From Verrucomicrobiota bacterium (GTDB taxonomy: Bacteria; Verrucomicrobiota; Verrucomicrobiia; Chthoniobacterales; UBA10450): a stretch of DNA of 5,442 nt. Numbering within the stretch: the first letter of the stretch is position 1; every line of letters begins with the position of its first letter. Shown here piece after piece: positions 1-5,442 of the stretch. Below the pieces are notes generated by a model. The model searched no databases and was not told where the DNA came from. It saw only the letters and a program-made list of their open reading frames with translations. Made by a program: the position numbers and the translations under genes. The stretch lies in assembly GCA_003219395.1 (NCBI GenBank), contig QHOR01000187.1, forward strand, positions 2,081-7,522, written 5' to 3'.

Positions 1-647
1 AGCTGATGCTTGTGGCTTGCAGCCGGCATCGGTAATCCTGCTTCCGGAGTCGCTGCTTTTGTTTCGCGTCCAATGCCGAACAATAGTTCTGGATCGATCC
101 TGCAACGTTCCGTGCGAATGATTGCCGCGCTTGTATTGATTTCGCGCAACTTGGTTTCGAGTGACTCAATTTGGTGCGCCTCGACAAGATCTACCTTGTT
201 CAAAAGCAAGATATCCGCGCCTTCGATTTGCAGGCGTGTGGTATGGCCCAGTTCCGGGAAACGAACAAGCATATCGGCGTCGATGACTGAAATCACGCCG
301 TCGAGCCGGCATTGCGGAAGCGCTTCCTGGATATTGAACATGAGTGCTTCCGGTTCGGCCAGGCCAGTGGTCTCGACAATGATCACTTCGGGCTCAACTT
401 TCTCGATGATCTCGTTTACTGCTGCTTCGAATTCCCCAAGCAACGAGCAGCAAACGCAGCCGCCGCCGAGCTCCGCGATCCGGACGTTTTTTCCTTCAAT
501 CACTTTGGTGTCGATCGCGATCTCACCAAATTCATTCATGACGATGGCAATCTTCGCCCGACGCGTAGCCAGGATATGACGCACCAACGTAGTTTTGCCG
601 CTGCCAAGTGGGCCGGTGATGAGAGTGATGGGTATGCGCGCAGCCAT
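1..647 (-). CDS. COG0523/CobW-family P-loop GTPase, probable metallochaperone (3' end outside window)
   Basis: The first 215 residues are visible and the frame is still open at position 1. Seen in the translation: Walker A GPLGSGKTT (12-20), the conserved NEFGEIAID stretch (38-46), the CxCC-type motif GGGCVCCS (61-68), ETTGLAEPEAL (92-102) with the Walker B/switch region, VIDAD (121-125) and the guanine-specificity motif NKVD (150-153). This combination defines COG0523 (CobW/YjiA/ZNG1-like) G3E GTPases, cytoplasmic proteins that use GTP hydrolysis to deliver metals such as Zn2+ or Co2+ through the Cys motif. The visible end, SHKHQ, may start the His-containing linker that often precedes the CobW C-terminal domain. 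Members usually run 300-400 residues, so about a third to a half lies outside. The ATG places the P-loop ten residues in, as usual, but there is no clear Shine-Dalgarno site. Which metal and client it serves cannot be read from sequence. No Zur-like box is visible upstream, so I leave the symbol empty. Confidence 0.93.
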   Translation of the reverse strand, partial: MAARIPITLITGPLGSGKTTLVRHILATRRAKIAIVMNEFGEIAIDTKVIEGKNVRIAELGGGCVCCSLLGEFEAAVNEIIEKVEPEVIIVETTGLAEPEALMFNIQEALPQCRLDGVISVIDADMLVRFPELGHTTRLQIEGADILLLNKVDLVEAHQIESLETKLREINTSAAIIRTERCRIDPELLFGIGRETKAATPEAGLPMPAASHKHQ

Positions 648-686
648 GGTTAATAGCGATCGGTAACCGCTGATCGGACGCACAGA

Positions 687-728
687 ACTGATCACGGTTT
701 ACTGTTCACTCATCACTGATCACTGATC
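687..728. repeat. Degenerate 7-bp tandem repeat (consensus ACTGATC) between rtcB and the COG0523 gene
   Basis: Six consecutive heptamers fill these 42 bases. Units at 687, 715 and 722 are exactly ACTGATC. Units at 701 and 708 (ACTGTTC, ACTCATC) differ by one base each. The unit at 694 (ACGGTTT) is strongly diverged. The array stops one base before the rtcB stop codon and occupies half of the 82-bp gap. A further CTGATC lies at 670-675, and a 9-bp palindrome (CGGT-A-ACCG) at 661-669 sits closer to the COG0523 start. A role as regulator site, mRNA element or neutral slippage product cannot be told from one copy. Confidence 0.75.
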
Positions 729-729
729 A

Positions 730-2190
730 TTATCCTTTCACATTCCCGATGGGCGTGAATCGCACAACCGGTTTGCTAATTCCCGCCAATTCCGTCGCGG
801 CAATTACTTCATCAATATCCTTGTAAGCCGCGCCGGCTTCTTCAGCGAGACCCGCCCATGACGTGCTACGGACGTAAATGCCGCGCGCTTCCAAATCGCG
901 CTGGAGTTGTTTGCCGTGCCATTGCTTGCGCGCCTTGGTGCGGCTCATTGTCCGGCCGCTCCCGTGGGCCGTGCTAAAAAACGTTTCTGCGCCTGATGTG
1001 GTGCCGGCGAGCAGGTACGAGCCGGTTTCCATCGAGCCACCGATAATCACAGGCTGGCCGATCTCACGATATCGCGCAGCCACTTCGTCGTGGCCAGGGC
1101 CGAACGCGCGGGTGGCGCCCTTGCGATGAACAAGGAGCGCCTTTTCTTTTCCATCGACAGCATGTTTTTCCAGTCTCGCCGTGTTGTGCGAGACGTCGTA
1201 GATCATCTGCATCCCTAGGTCTTCGGCGCTGCGACCAAACACTTCAGAAAAAACTTCACGAATTCGATGGAGAATAACCTGCCTATTTGCGAATGACATG
1301 TTCAAGCCGCATTTCATCGCGGCGAAATAATCCTGGCCCTCACCGGACTCGAATGGGGCGCAGGCAAGTTCGCGGTCCAGAATTTTGATTCCATATTTCG
1401 GCTGCATCACTTTCAAAAAAGTCTGGAGATAATCGGTGGCGACCTGGTGCCCGAAACCACGACTGCCACAGTGAAACATCACTACCACCTGGTTCGGGAT
1501 GGTGATTCCGAACTTTTCAGCTAGCTCCTTGTCCCGCACATCTTCTGGTCGAGCGACCTGCACTTCGAGGTAATGATTGCCGCTGCCGAGCGTACCCACC
1601 TGGTTGTACCCGCGCTCCACGGCGCGCTCACTAATCTTCGAGGCGTCGGCGCCGGAGATGCAGCCGTTCTCCTCCGTCACTTCAAGATCATTGTCCCACC
1701 CGTAATCGTGTTCGATGCACCAGCGTGCCCCTTGTTGGACAAGGTTTCGAAAATCCTGACGCGATAATTTGAGGAATCCGTGAGTTCCAACTCCTGCCGG
1801 AACACACTCATAGAGGCGGTCAATGATTTCATGTAGATGAGGTCGCACATCGTCGTGCGTGAGACTGGTGACCACCAGGCGCATTCCACAGTTGATGTCG
1901 AAGCCGATGCCGCCAGGTGAAATGACACCGCCTTCATTCACATCCATTGCTGCGACACCGCCGATGGGGAATCCGTAACCGCTGTGCCCATCAGGCATGC
2001 AGAGCGCATAGCGCGTAACTCCGGGCAAGGTGGCGACGTTGCTGATCTGCTGGTAAACGGCCTCGTCCATCTCGCGCACCAATTTTTCTGTGCCAACGAT
2101 CCGGGCCGGTACACGCATCCCCTCCTTATGGCTCGCCGGCAATTCCCACACGACGTCGGAGATTTTTTTCAGATCATCGATAGTGGCCAT
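730..2190 (-). CDS. rtcB: RNA-splicing ligase RtcB (GTP- and Mn2+-dependent 3'-5' RNA ligase)
   Basis: The 486-residue protein matches the long RtcB form known from archaea and the human HSPC117 group (about 480-505 residues) rather than the 408-residue E. coli type. RtcB seals RNA 2',3'-cyclic-phosphate or 3'-phosphate ends to 5'-OH ends through an enzyme-His-GMP intermediate, in tRNA splicing or repair of nuclease damage. Expected metal and catalytic residues are all visible: D98 and C101 in GFDINCGMR; N205, H206 and E209 in GSGNHYLEV; H240 in FHCGSRG; H335 in DVSHN; KGATRAF at 357-363; GGSMETGSYLL at 384-394; and the guanylylated histidine H409 in HGSGR. Spacing agrees with Pyrococcus RtcB (D95, C98, H203, H234, H329, H404), with no intein. 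The ATG is secure because an in-frame TGA lies 15 bases upstream. It lies 135 bp after otsA and 82 bp before the COG0523 gene. No archease, rtcA or rtcR is in the window. Confidence 0.97.
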   Translation of the reverse strand: MATIDDLKKISDVVWELPASHKEGMRVPARIVGTEKLVREMDEAVYQQISNVATLPGVTRYALCMPDGHSGYGFPIGGVAAMDVNEGGVISPGGIGFDINCGMRLVVTSLTHDDVRPHLHEIIDRLYECVPAGVGTHGFLKLSRQDFRNLVQQGARWCIEHDYGWDNDLEVTEENGCISGADASKISERAVERGYNQVGTLGSGNHYLEVQVARPEDVRDKELAEKFGITIPNQVVVMFHCGSRGFGHQVATDYLQTFLKVMQPKYGIKILDRELACAPFESGEGQDYFAAMKCGLNMSFANRQVILHRIREVFSEVFGRSAEDLGMQMIYDVSHNTARLEKHAVDGKEKALLVHRKGATRAFGPGHDEVAARYREIGQPVIIGGSMETGSYLLAGTTSGAETFFSTAHGSGRTMSRTKARKQWHGKQLQRDLEARGIYVRSTSWAGLAEEAGAAYKDIDEVIAATELAGISKPVVRFTPIGNVKG

Positions 2191-2200
2191 GCCCGCTGCG

Positions 2201-2204
2201 CCTC
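2201..2204 (-). promoter_or_regulatory. Possible ribosome binding site of rtcB (GAGG)
   Basis: On the minus strand GAGG ends ten bases before the rtcB ATG and overlaps the in-frame TGA that closes the frame upstream. Ten bases is slightly long spacing. It is the only plausible Shine-Dalgarno match before any of the complete genes here; otsA and otsB have none that I can see. Confidence 0.4.
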
Positions 2205-2212
2205 ACGAAGAA

Positions 2213-2236
2213 ATCGCTTCTCGCGATATTTTTTTT
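2213..2236 (+). terminator. Terminator-like hairpin with T8 tract between otsA and rtcB
   Basis: ATCGC (2213-2217) and GCGAT (2223-2227) form a 5-bp stem around a TTCTC loop, followed by an A and eight T (2229-2236) on the plus strand. That shape resembles an intrinsic terminator, but no plus-strand gene is present to use it. Read in the direction of otsA and rtcB, it becomes an A8 run followed by the hairpin and then TTCTTC, ending about 22 bases before the rtcB ATG. It could therefore be a leader structure, a weak end for otsA transcripts, a stop for antisense transcripts, or chance. The stem is short. Confidence 0.3.
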
Positions 2237-2325
2237 GCATCGCATTCGAGGGACCCGAATACCGACGCCGGCGACAGCTGCGCGGATAAGCGTACCGGCA
2301 ATTCCACTGATCTTCTCAGGACTCT

Positions 2326-3783
2326 CTACAGTTTGGTTCTGGTGCGGGGCTTGGAAGATCCAACAGTAAGCTTCGCTCCGACTTTCAAAAATGAATCGAC
2401 CCAACGAAAAACGTTCTCCTGGCGCACCACCCGTCTCATCCGCTTCATCCGCGCAGTCCGCTCGGCAGTAGTCATGCGGAATGCTTTTAAAACGGCGTCG
2501 GCCATTTCCTCGACATCGTAAGGATTAACCAGCAATGCGCCCGTTTTGAGCTGCTCCGCTGCTCCGGCGAATTGACTGAGAATCAGCGCGCCATCTTCGT
2601 TGATACGGCAGGCACAATATTCCTTGGCGACCAAATTCATTCCGTCCTTGAGTGGAGTGACAAAGGCGATGTCGCATCCGCGGTAGTGGGCGGTGAGATC
2701 TTCCCGGTCGAGACCGCGAAAATGATACTGCACCGGCAACCAGTTGCTGGTCGAGAAATGGCCGTTGATATCGCCGACCAGTCGATCGATGCGTTGCTTG
2801 AACTCGTGATATCTGGGAATTTCCACCCGACTCGGCACGACAACCTGAATGAGCACCACGTGTCCGCGCAGTTCCGGATGGCGTTCCAAGGCGTCGCGGT
2901 ACGCGCGCAATCGTTCAGGGATCCCTTTGCTGTAATCGAGCCGATCCACGCCCAGGATCAGCTGGCAATCTTGAAACCTCGCGCGCAGTTCCTGAGATCG
3001 GCGCGTAACCGCGTCGGAAATTGCACCTCGTTCAAACGAATCGAAGTCGATCCCAATCGGGAAATGTCCGAGCCGAATCTGGCGCCCTTCGAAACGAAGC
3101 AATTGCAGGTCGCGACGAGGAACGACCCGCGCATCGGACATCACGCGCCGCACGCATCCGAGAAAGTTGCGAACGTCGCGTCGCGTCTGGAATCCGAGCA
3201 GATCGAATTGTAGCAGGGCCCGCAATAGCCGCTGTTGTTGCGGCAGCTTTGAAAAAATGTCATACGGCGGGAATGGGATGTGGAGGAAAAACGTCAATCC
3301 CGAAAGTTTTTGAGATACACCGCGCTCGCGCAATGCCTGGCCGACGTACATCAGGTGATAGTCGTGTATCCAAATGAAGTCGTTAGCCTGCGCACAGCGA
3401 GCGATCGCATCGGCGAAACGATCATTCACTGCCTTGTAGGTTTGCCAGTACCCCGGCTCGAAATTGCAAAAGTTTTGCAGATCGTGAAACAGCGGCCAGA
3501 TCACCTCGTTGGAATAGCCGTAATAAAATTCGTCTCGGTCTGTCTCTGTAAGGGCAACCGGAACGACTTTGTAACCTGCGTTCCGCGTCGCTTCGGCGAA
3601 CGGCGCCTTTGGAATTTCGCCCGCAGTTCCAGGCCAACCGATCCAGGTCCCACCGCGTTCGCGCAGCACCGGCTCCACCGCAGAGACGAGTCCCCCCGCA
3701 GCCGGTGTGACGGTCCAAAGATCCTCGCCTGTCGAATCCAGCGCAAATGGTAATCGATTGGAAACAACGATCAGGCGATTCAT
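2326..3783 (-). CDS. otsA: Alpha,alpha-trehalose-6-phosphate synthase (glycosyltransferase family 20)
   Basis: The 485-residue cytoplasmic enzyme is close to E. coli OtsA (474). It transfers glucose, usually from UDP-glucose, to glucose-6-phosphate, giving trehalose-6-phosphate for OtsB. The family pattern is complete: SNRLPF (8-13) with R10; AAGGLVSAVEP (28-38); Y87 and W96 in the glucose-6-phosphate-binding stretch ending SNEVIWPLFH; HDYHL (140-144) with D141; HIPFPPYD (168-175) with H168; GVDRLDYSKGIPER (278-291) with R281 and K286; and KDGMNLVAKEY (379-389) with D380 and E388. These correspond to the E. coli donor and acceptor residues. There is no fused phosphatase domain; that activity is the separate divergent otsB. 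The ATG is secure: an in-frame TAA lies 12 bases upstream and the glycosyltransferase fold begins at once. No Shine-Dalgarno site is seen. The stop is TAG. Use of another donor such as GDP- or ADP-glucose cannot be excluded. Confidence 0.96.
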   Translation of the reverse strand: MNRLIVVSNRLPFALDSTGEDLWTVTPAAGGLVSAVEPVLRERGGTWIGWPGTAGEIPKAPFAEATRNAGYKVVPVALTETDRDEFYYGYSNEVIWPLFHDLQNFCNFEPGYWQTYKAVNDRFADAIARCAQANDFIWIHDYHLMYVGQALRERGVSQKLSGLTFFLHIPFPPYDIFSKLPQQQRLLRALLQFDLLGFQTRRDVRNFLGCVRRVMSDARVVPRRDLQLLRFEGRQIRLGHFPIGIDFDSFERGAISDAVTRRSQELRARFQDCQLILGVDRLDYSKGIPERLRAYRDALERHPELRGHVVLIQVVVPSRVEIPRYHEFKQRIDRLVGDINGHFSTSNWLPVQYHFRGLDREDLTAHYRGCDIAFVTPLKDGMNLVAKEYCACRINEDGALILSQFAGAAEQLKTGALLVNPYDVEEMADAVLKAFRMTTAERTARMKRMRRVVRQENVFRWVDSFLKVGAKLTVGSSKPRTRTKL

Positions 3784-3812
3784 TCTAGGAACCGGTTAAA
3801 AGCTAAAAGTTA

Positions 3813-3825
3813 CGTTGTTACAACG
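3813..3825. promoter_or_regulatory. Perfect 13-bp palindrome, candidate operator (CGTTGT-T-ACAACG)
   Basis: Two perfect 6-bp arms flank a single central T, about 30 bases before the otsA start and 67 before otsB. It overlaps the TTGTAA hexamer proposed as an otsA -35 element, where a bound repressor could act. Size and symmetry suit a dimeric DNA-binding protein, but no regulator gene is in the window and I do not recognise the motif as belonging to a known regulator. Confidence 0.4.
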
Positions 3826-3844
3826 CAGTCCGTCTGGAATTCTT

Positions 3845-3876
3845 TTAACCTTGTAAGTTTGTAACTCTTTAACTCG
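3845..3876. repeat. Degenerate 8-bp-period tandem repeat upstream of otsB
   Basis: Four units of eight bases (TTAACCTT, GTAAGTTT, GTAACTCT, TTAACTCG) each carry TAA at the same place, at 3846, 3854, 3862 and 3870, exactly eight apart. The following ten bases contain another GTTAA out of phase. Related words (GGTTAAAAG, AAAGTTAC) occur nearer otsA at 3794-3812. The array lies across the likely otsB promoter, so it could influence otsB expression, or simply be an intergenic repeat that supplies the AT-rich sequence. Confidence 0.55.
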
Positions 3877-3891
3877 TTTTGTTAAATAAAT

Positions 3892-4668
3892 ATGATTTCC
3901 TCTGCGCTGAAACACGTTCAAGACATTGTTCGGCGCAGGGAGCATATCGCCGTTTTCCTAGACTACGACGGCACCCTTACGCCGATCGTGAGCCACCCGG
4001 AGAAAGCATTGCTCTCTGATTCAATGCGGGAAACGCTTCAGGCGCTGGTCAGGCAGACGCCGGTCGCCATCCTCAGTGGTCGCGACCTGGATGATATTCG
4101 TCAGCGTGTGAACATCGATGCGATCATTTACGCTGGCAGCCATGGATTCGATATTGCCGGTCTGCGCGGCCTGCGGAGACAAGAGGCAACGGAGTTTTTG
4201 CCCGCACTGGATGTAGCGGAAAAGGAGCTTCGGGAAAAACTCGCCGGCACTGCGGGAGCACTCCTGGAGCGGAAACGTTTCTCTATCGCCGCGCATTACC
4301 GAAACGTGATTGAAAGCGACGTTTCAAAAGTAAAGGAAGCGGTGAACGAAGTGGCCATGCGACACGGCGAGTTGCGCAAAATGGAGGGCAAAAAAGTTTA
4401 TGAACTGTTGCCTGACATCGACTGGGACAAAGGCAAGGCTGTGCTGTGGTTATTGCAAAATCTAGGTTTGGACCTTGCAAAAGTCTGCCCTATTTACATC
4501 GGCGATGATCGGACTGACGAAGATGCCTTTCGCGCGCTCAAGCAGTACGGCATAGGCATTCTCGTGAGCGAGCAATCGCGCCCCACAGGAGCGATTTATT
4601 CGCTCAAGAATCCGATGGAGGTCGACAGTTTTCTGCGCGAGCTCATCGAAATGACCAAGCTCGAATGA
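3892..4668 (+). CDS. otsB: Trehalose-6-phosphate phosphatase (HAD superfamily)
   Basis: The 258-residue cytoplasmic protein is the usual length for bacterial OtsB (E. coli 266). It removes the phosphate from trehalose-6-phosphate to give trehalose, completing the pathway begun by OtsA. HAD motifs are in order: motif I DYDGTLTP (24-31), with D24 the likely nucleophile and D26 the general acid/base; motif II ILSGR (60-64) with S62; AGSHGFD (81-87), typical of trehalose phosphatases; cap-region KRFSIAAHYRN (128-138); DWDKGKAV (177-184), with K180 the likely motif III lysine; and motif IV GDDRTDEDAF (204-213), with D205 and D206 for Mg2+. The ATG is the first start after an in-frame TAA at 3883-3885. 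The leader is AT-rich without a Shine-Dalgarno site. It diverges from otsA instead of forming an otsBA operon as in E. coli. Its stop codon lies inside a 7-bp repeat. Another sugar-phosphate substrate is possible but less likely beside otsA. Confidence 0.96.
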   Translation: MISSALKHVQDIVRRREHIAVFLDYDGTLTPIVSHPEKALLSDSMRETLQALVRQTPVAILSGRDLDDIRQRVNIDAIIYAGSHGFDIAGLRGLRRQEATEFLPALDVAEKELREKLAGTAGALLERKRFSIAAHYRNVIESDVSKVKEAVNEVAMRHGELRKMEGKKVYELLPDIDWDKGKAVLWLLQNLGLDLAKVCPIYIGDDRTDEDAFRALKQYGIGILVSEQSRPTGAIYSLKNPMEVDSFLRELIEMTKLE

Positions 4669-4690
4669 CGAATGACGAAATCCGAAAAAA
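4663..4690. repeat. 7-bp tandem repeat (GAATGAC) overlapping the otsB stop codon
   Basis: Two exact GAATGAC units (4663 and 4670) are followed in phase by GAAATCC and GAAAAAA, which keep only the leading GAA. The otsB TGA stop (4666-4668) lies inside the first unit, so the array starts in the last codon of the gene. From memory, GAATGAC-like repeats occur between genes in some Verrucomicrobiota and Planctomycetota, but I cannot confirm that here. The last units supply the A-run that flanks the adjacent terminator-like hairpin. Confidence 0.55.
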
Positions 4691-4717
4691 CGCGCAGAGA
4701 TCGCCTCGCGTTATTTT
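4687..4717. terminator. Putative bidirectional terminator between convergent otsB and CapA-like genes
   Basis: AACGCG (4689-4694) pairs with CGCGTT (4707-4712) around a 12-base loop. The stem is preceded by an A-run (4685-4690) and followed by ATTTT (4713-4717), so in both directions a hairpin is followed by a U-rich stretch. Position fits: 20 bases after the otsB stop and just after the stop of the convergent gene. The stem is only six base pairs, and the A-run partly belongs to it, so efficiency is uncertain. Confidence 0.5.
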
Positions 4718-4719
4718 CC

Positions 4720-5442
4720 TCATTCCGTCTGCCAGTGGAGTGACAGATTGTTCTCGCCGTCCAAGCAAGTCTGAGTAGCGAAACGCTTCCCCAGTTGATT
4801 CAGGAGCTTACTCAGCCATCCCGCGTCGGTGGCAGACGCACGCTCCAGTCTGAACCGCCGCATTTGCATCGGAACCAAACGTGCGTTGATCAATTCGCCA
4901 CTGGCTGAATCGACATCAACCAAATACATCAGCGCCAGATCGCCGCGAAATTCTTCGTAGCCGCTGATCCCTTCATAGTCCGTCAGGAAATCTCCACAGC
5001 CGTACAGAATGAGCCTGCCTTTGAAGACCTCAATTGCTTTGACGTGATGGGAGGAGTGTCCGTGCACAATTGCAATTCCTTCGTCAATCAAACGATGAGC
5101 AAATGCGATTTGATCACGCGGAATTTCATAGCCCCAGTTGCTGCCCCAGTGAATAGAAGCGACCATCATGTCGCCCCGCTGCTGATGCGCACGCATTTGA
5201 GCGGCCGTTCGGTTTGCGGTCGCTTCCGAAAGGTCGTCGAGCAGATTTACTCCCGGGGAAATGCCGGTGGCTTTCCAATCTTCCGGGATACCGCTGCTCT
5301 TTGATCCAAATGAGAATAACAGCAGACGGCCCTTGCCGGGCATGCTCAAAACCGCGGGCTGCATCGCTTCTTCGGCATCGTTGCCCGCGCCCGCGCGAGC
5401 GATATCTACCGCGTCCAACGTTCTCAGCGTTTCCGATAATCC
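4720..5442 (-). CDS. CapA-like protein (PGA_cap, calcineurin-like metallophosphatase fold), 5' end outside window
   Basis: The C-terminal 240 residues are visible, and the frame is open through position 5442, so the true start is outside. Numbering from the window edge, the pattern is that of the CapA/PGA_cap family: a helix and strand reading LRTLDAVDIARAGAGNDAEEA (split LRTLDAVDIA and RAGAGNDAEEA, 6-26), SIHWGSNWGYE (96-106) with H98, GHSSHHVKAIEVF (128-140), and ILYGCGDFLTDYEG (145-158). The family was named for poly-gamma-glutamate capsule synthesis, but most members, often 300-400 residues long, have no proven role, and no other capsule gene is present. The missing N-terminal part should hold the DxxxG-type first metal motif and any signal peptide, so location cannot be judged. 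GHSSHH and GCGDF replace the more common GHHPH and SLGNF, indicating a distinct subgroup. It converges on otsB with no obvious functional link to trehalose. Confidence 0.88.
   Translation of the reverse strand, partial: GLSETLRTLDAVDIARAGAGNDAEEAMQPAVLSMPGKGRLLLFSFGSKSSGIPEDWKATGISPGVNLLDDLSEATANRTAAQMRAHQQRGDMMVASIHWGSNWGYEIPRDQIAFAHRLIDEGIAIVHGHSSHHVKAIEVFKGRLILYGCGDFLTDYEGISGYEEFRGDLALMYLVDVDSASGELINARLVPMQMRRFRLERASATDAGWLSKLLNQLGKRFATQTCLDGENNLSLHWQTE

Larger units (their letters stand above)
3784..3891. promoter_or_regulatory. Shared divergent control region of otsA and otsB
   Basis: These 108 AT-rich bases separate the two start codons, so both promoters must lie here or inside the genes. 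Weak sigma-70-like pairs can be drawn by eye. For otsB, TTGTAA (3859-3864) is followed after 17 bases by TTAAAT (3882-3887). For otsA on the minus strand, TTGTAA is followed after 17 bases by TTTAAC, ending near 3791. Each hexamer matches its consensus at four of six positions, so the calls are tentative. If right, both transcripts would start at or very near the ATG, which fits the missing Shine-Dalgarno sites. An 8-bp palindrome AACCGGTT lies at 3790-3797. Confidence 0.5.

Noticed and set aside
10..653. Plus-strand open frames of 189 and 113 codons
   Set aside because: They lie opposite the COG0523 GTPase, whose minus-strand frame shows every family motif; their translations are compositionally odd and match no family I know.
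687..728. CRISPR-like array
   Set aside because: Units are 7 bp, directly adjacent and without spacers; there are no cas genes.
648..729. Zur-type operator before the COG0523 gene
   Set aside because: Only a 9-bp palindrome (661-669) and the heptamer array are present; neither resembles the AT-rich Zur box.
2191..2325. A sigma-54 promoter before rtcB, as in the E. coli rtcR-controlled operon
   Set aside because: No GG and GC pair with the required spacing and flanking bases was found on the minus strand, and no rtcR gene is present.
2090..2521. Open frames crossing the otsA-rtcB gap (143 codons plus; 76 codons minus, 2174-2404)
   Set aside because: Both run into the certain ends of rtcB or otsA in a wrong frame, have no ribosome site and no recognisable domain, so I see no real small gene in the gap.
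2572..3753. Plus-strand open frames of 213 and 157 codons opposite otsA
   Set aside because: OtsA is complete with all catalytic residues on the other strand; the antisense products resemble no known family and are expected by chance in this composition.
5416..5418. TTG at this position as start of the CapA-like gene
   Set aside because: The frame stays open through the eight codons to the window edge, and those residues (GLSETLRT) continue a typical family helix, so the gene begins outside the window.

Overview
The window holds five protein genes on bacterial DNA, two of them cut by the window edges. By eye the base composition is balanced to moderately GC-rich. Left to right they are: a COG0523/CobW-type GTPase (minus strand, C-terminal part beyond position 1); a long-form RtcB RNA ligase (minus); trehalose-6-phosphate synthase OtsA (minus); trehalose-6-phosphate phosphatase OtsB (plus, divergent from otsA); and a CapA-like (PGA_cap) metallophosphatase-fold protein (minus, convergent with otsB, N-terminal part beyond position 5442). 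I see no RNA genes, CRISPR arrays, insertion sequences or phage genes. No gene-free stretch exceeds about 135 bases.

Organism: the sequence alone does not settle it. The gaps carry short degenerate tandem repeats of 7-8 bp (around 687-728, 3845-3876 and 4663-4690), and clear Shine-Dalgarno sites are mostly absent. From memory, short intergenic repeats of this style occur in Verrucomicrobiota and neighbouring PVC lineages, and the gene set fits a soil or aquatic member of that group. This is inference with low to moderate confidence.

Layout: otsA (2326-3783), rtcB (730-2190) and the COG0523 gene (1-647) all read leftward with gaps of 135 and 82 bp. They could be partly co-transcribed, but the gaps leave room for separate promoters. 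otsA and otsB are transcribed away from a shared 108-bp AT-rich control region containing a perfect 13-bp palindrome and an 8-bp-period repeat. otsB and the CapA-like gene converge on a 51-bp gap with a hairpin flanked by an A-run and a T-run, which looks like a terminator serving both directions.

Function: OtsA and OtsB together make trehalose from a nucleotide-sugar donor and glucose-6-phosphate, normally for osmotic, desiccation or heat protection. RtcB joins RNA 2',3'-cyclic-phosphate or 3'-phosphate ends to 5'-OH ends using GTP and Mn2+. The COG0523 protein probably handles a metal ion. The CapA-like protein's role is unknown; the family was named for poly-gamma-glutamate capsule synthesis. 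Every catalytic residue I could check in RtcB, OtsA and OtsB is present. I found no convincing new multi-gene system. The points most worth a second look are the intergenic repeats, the shared otsA/otsB control region and the pairing of a COG0523 metal GTPase with the Mn2+/GTP-dependent RtcB.
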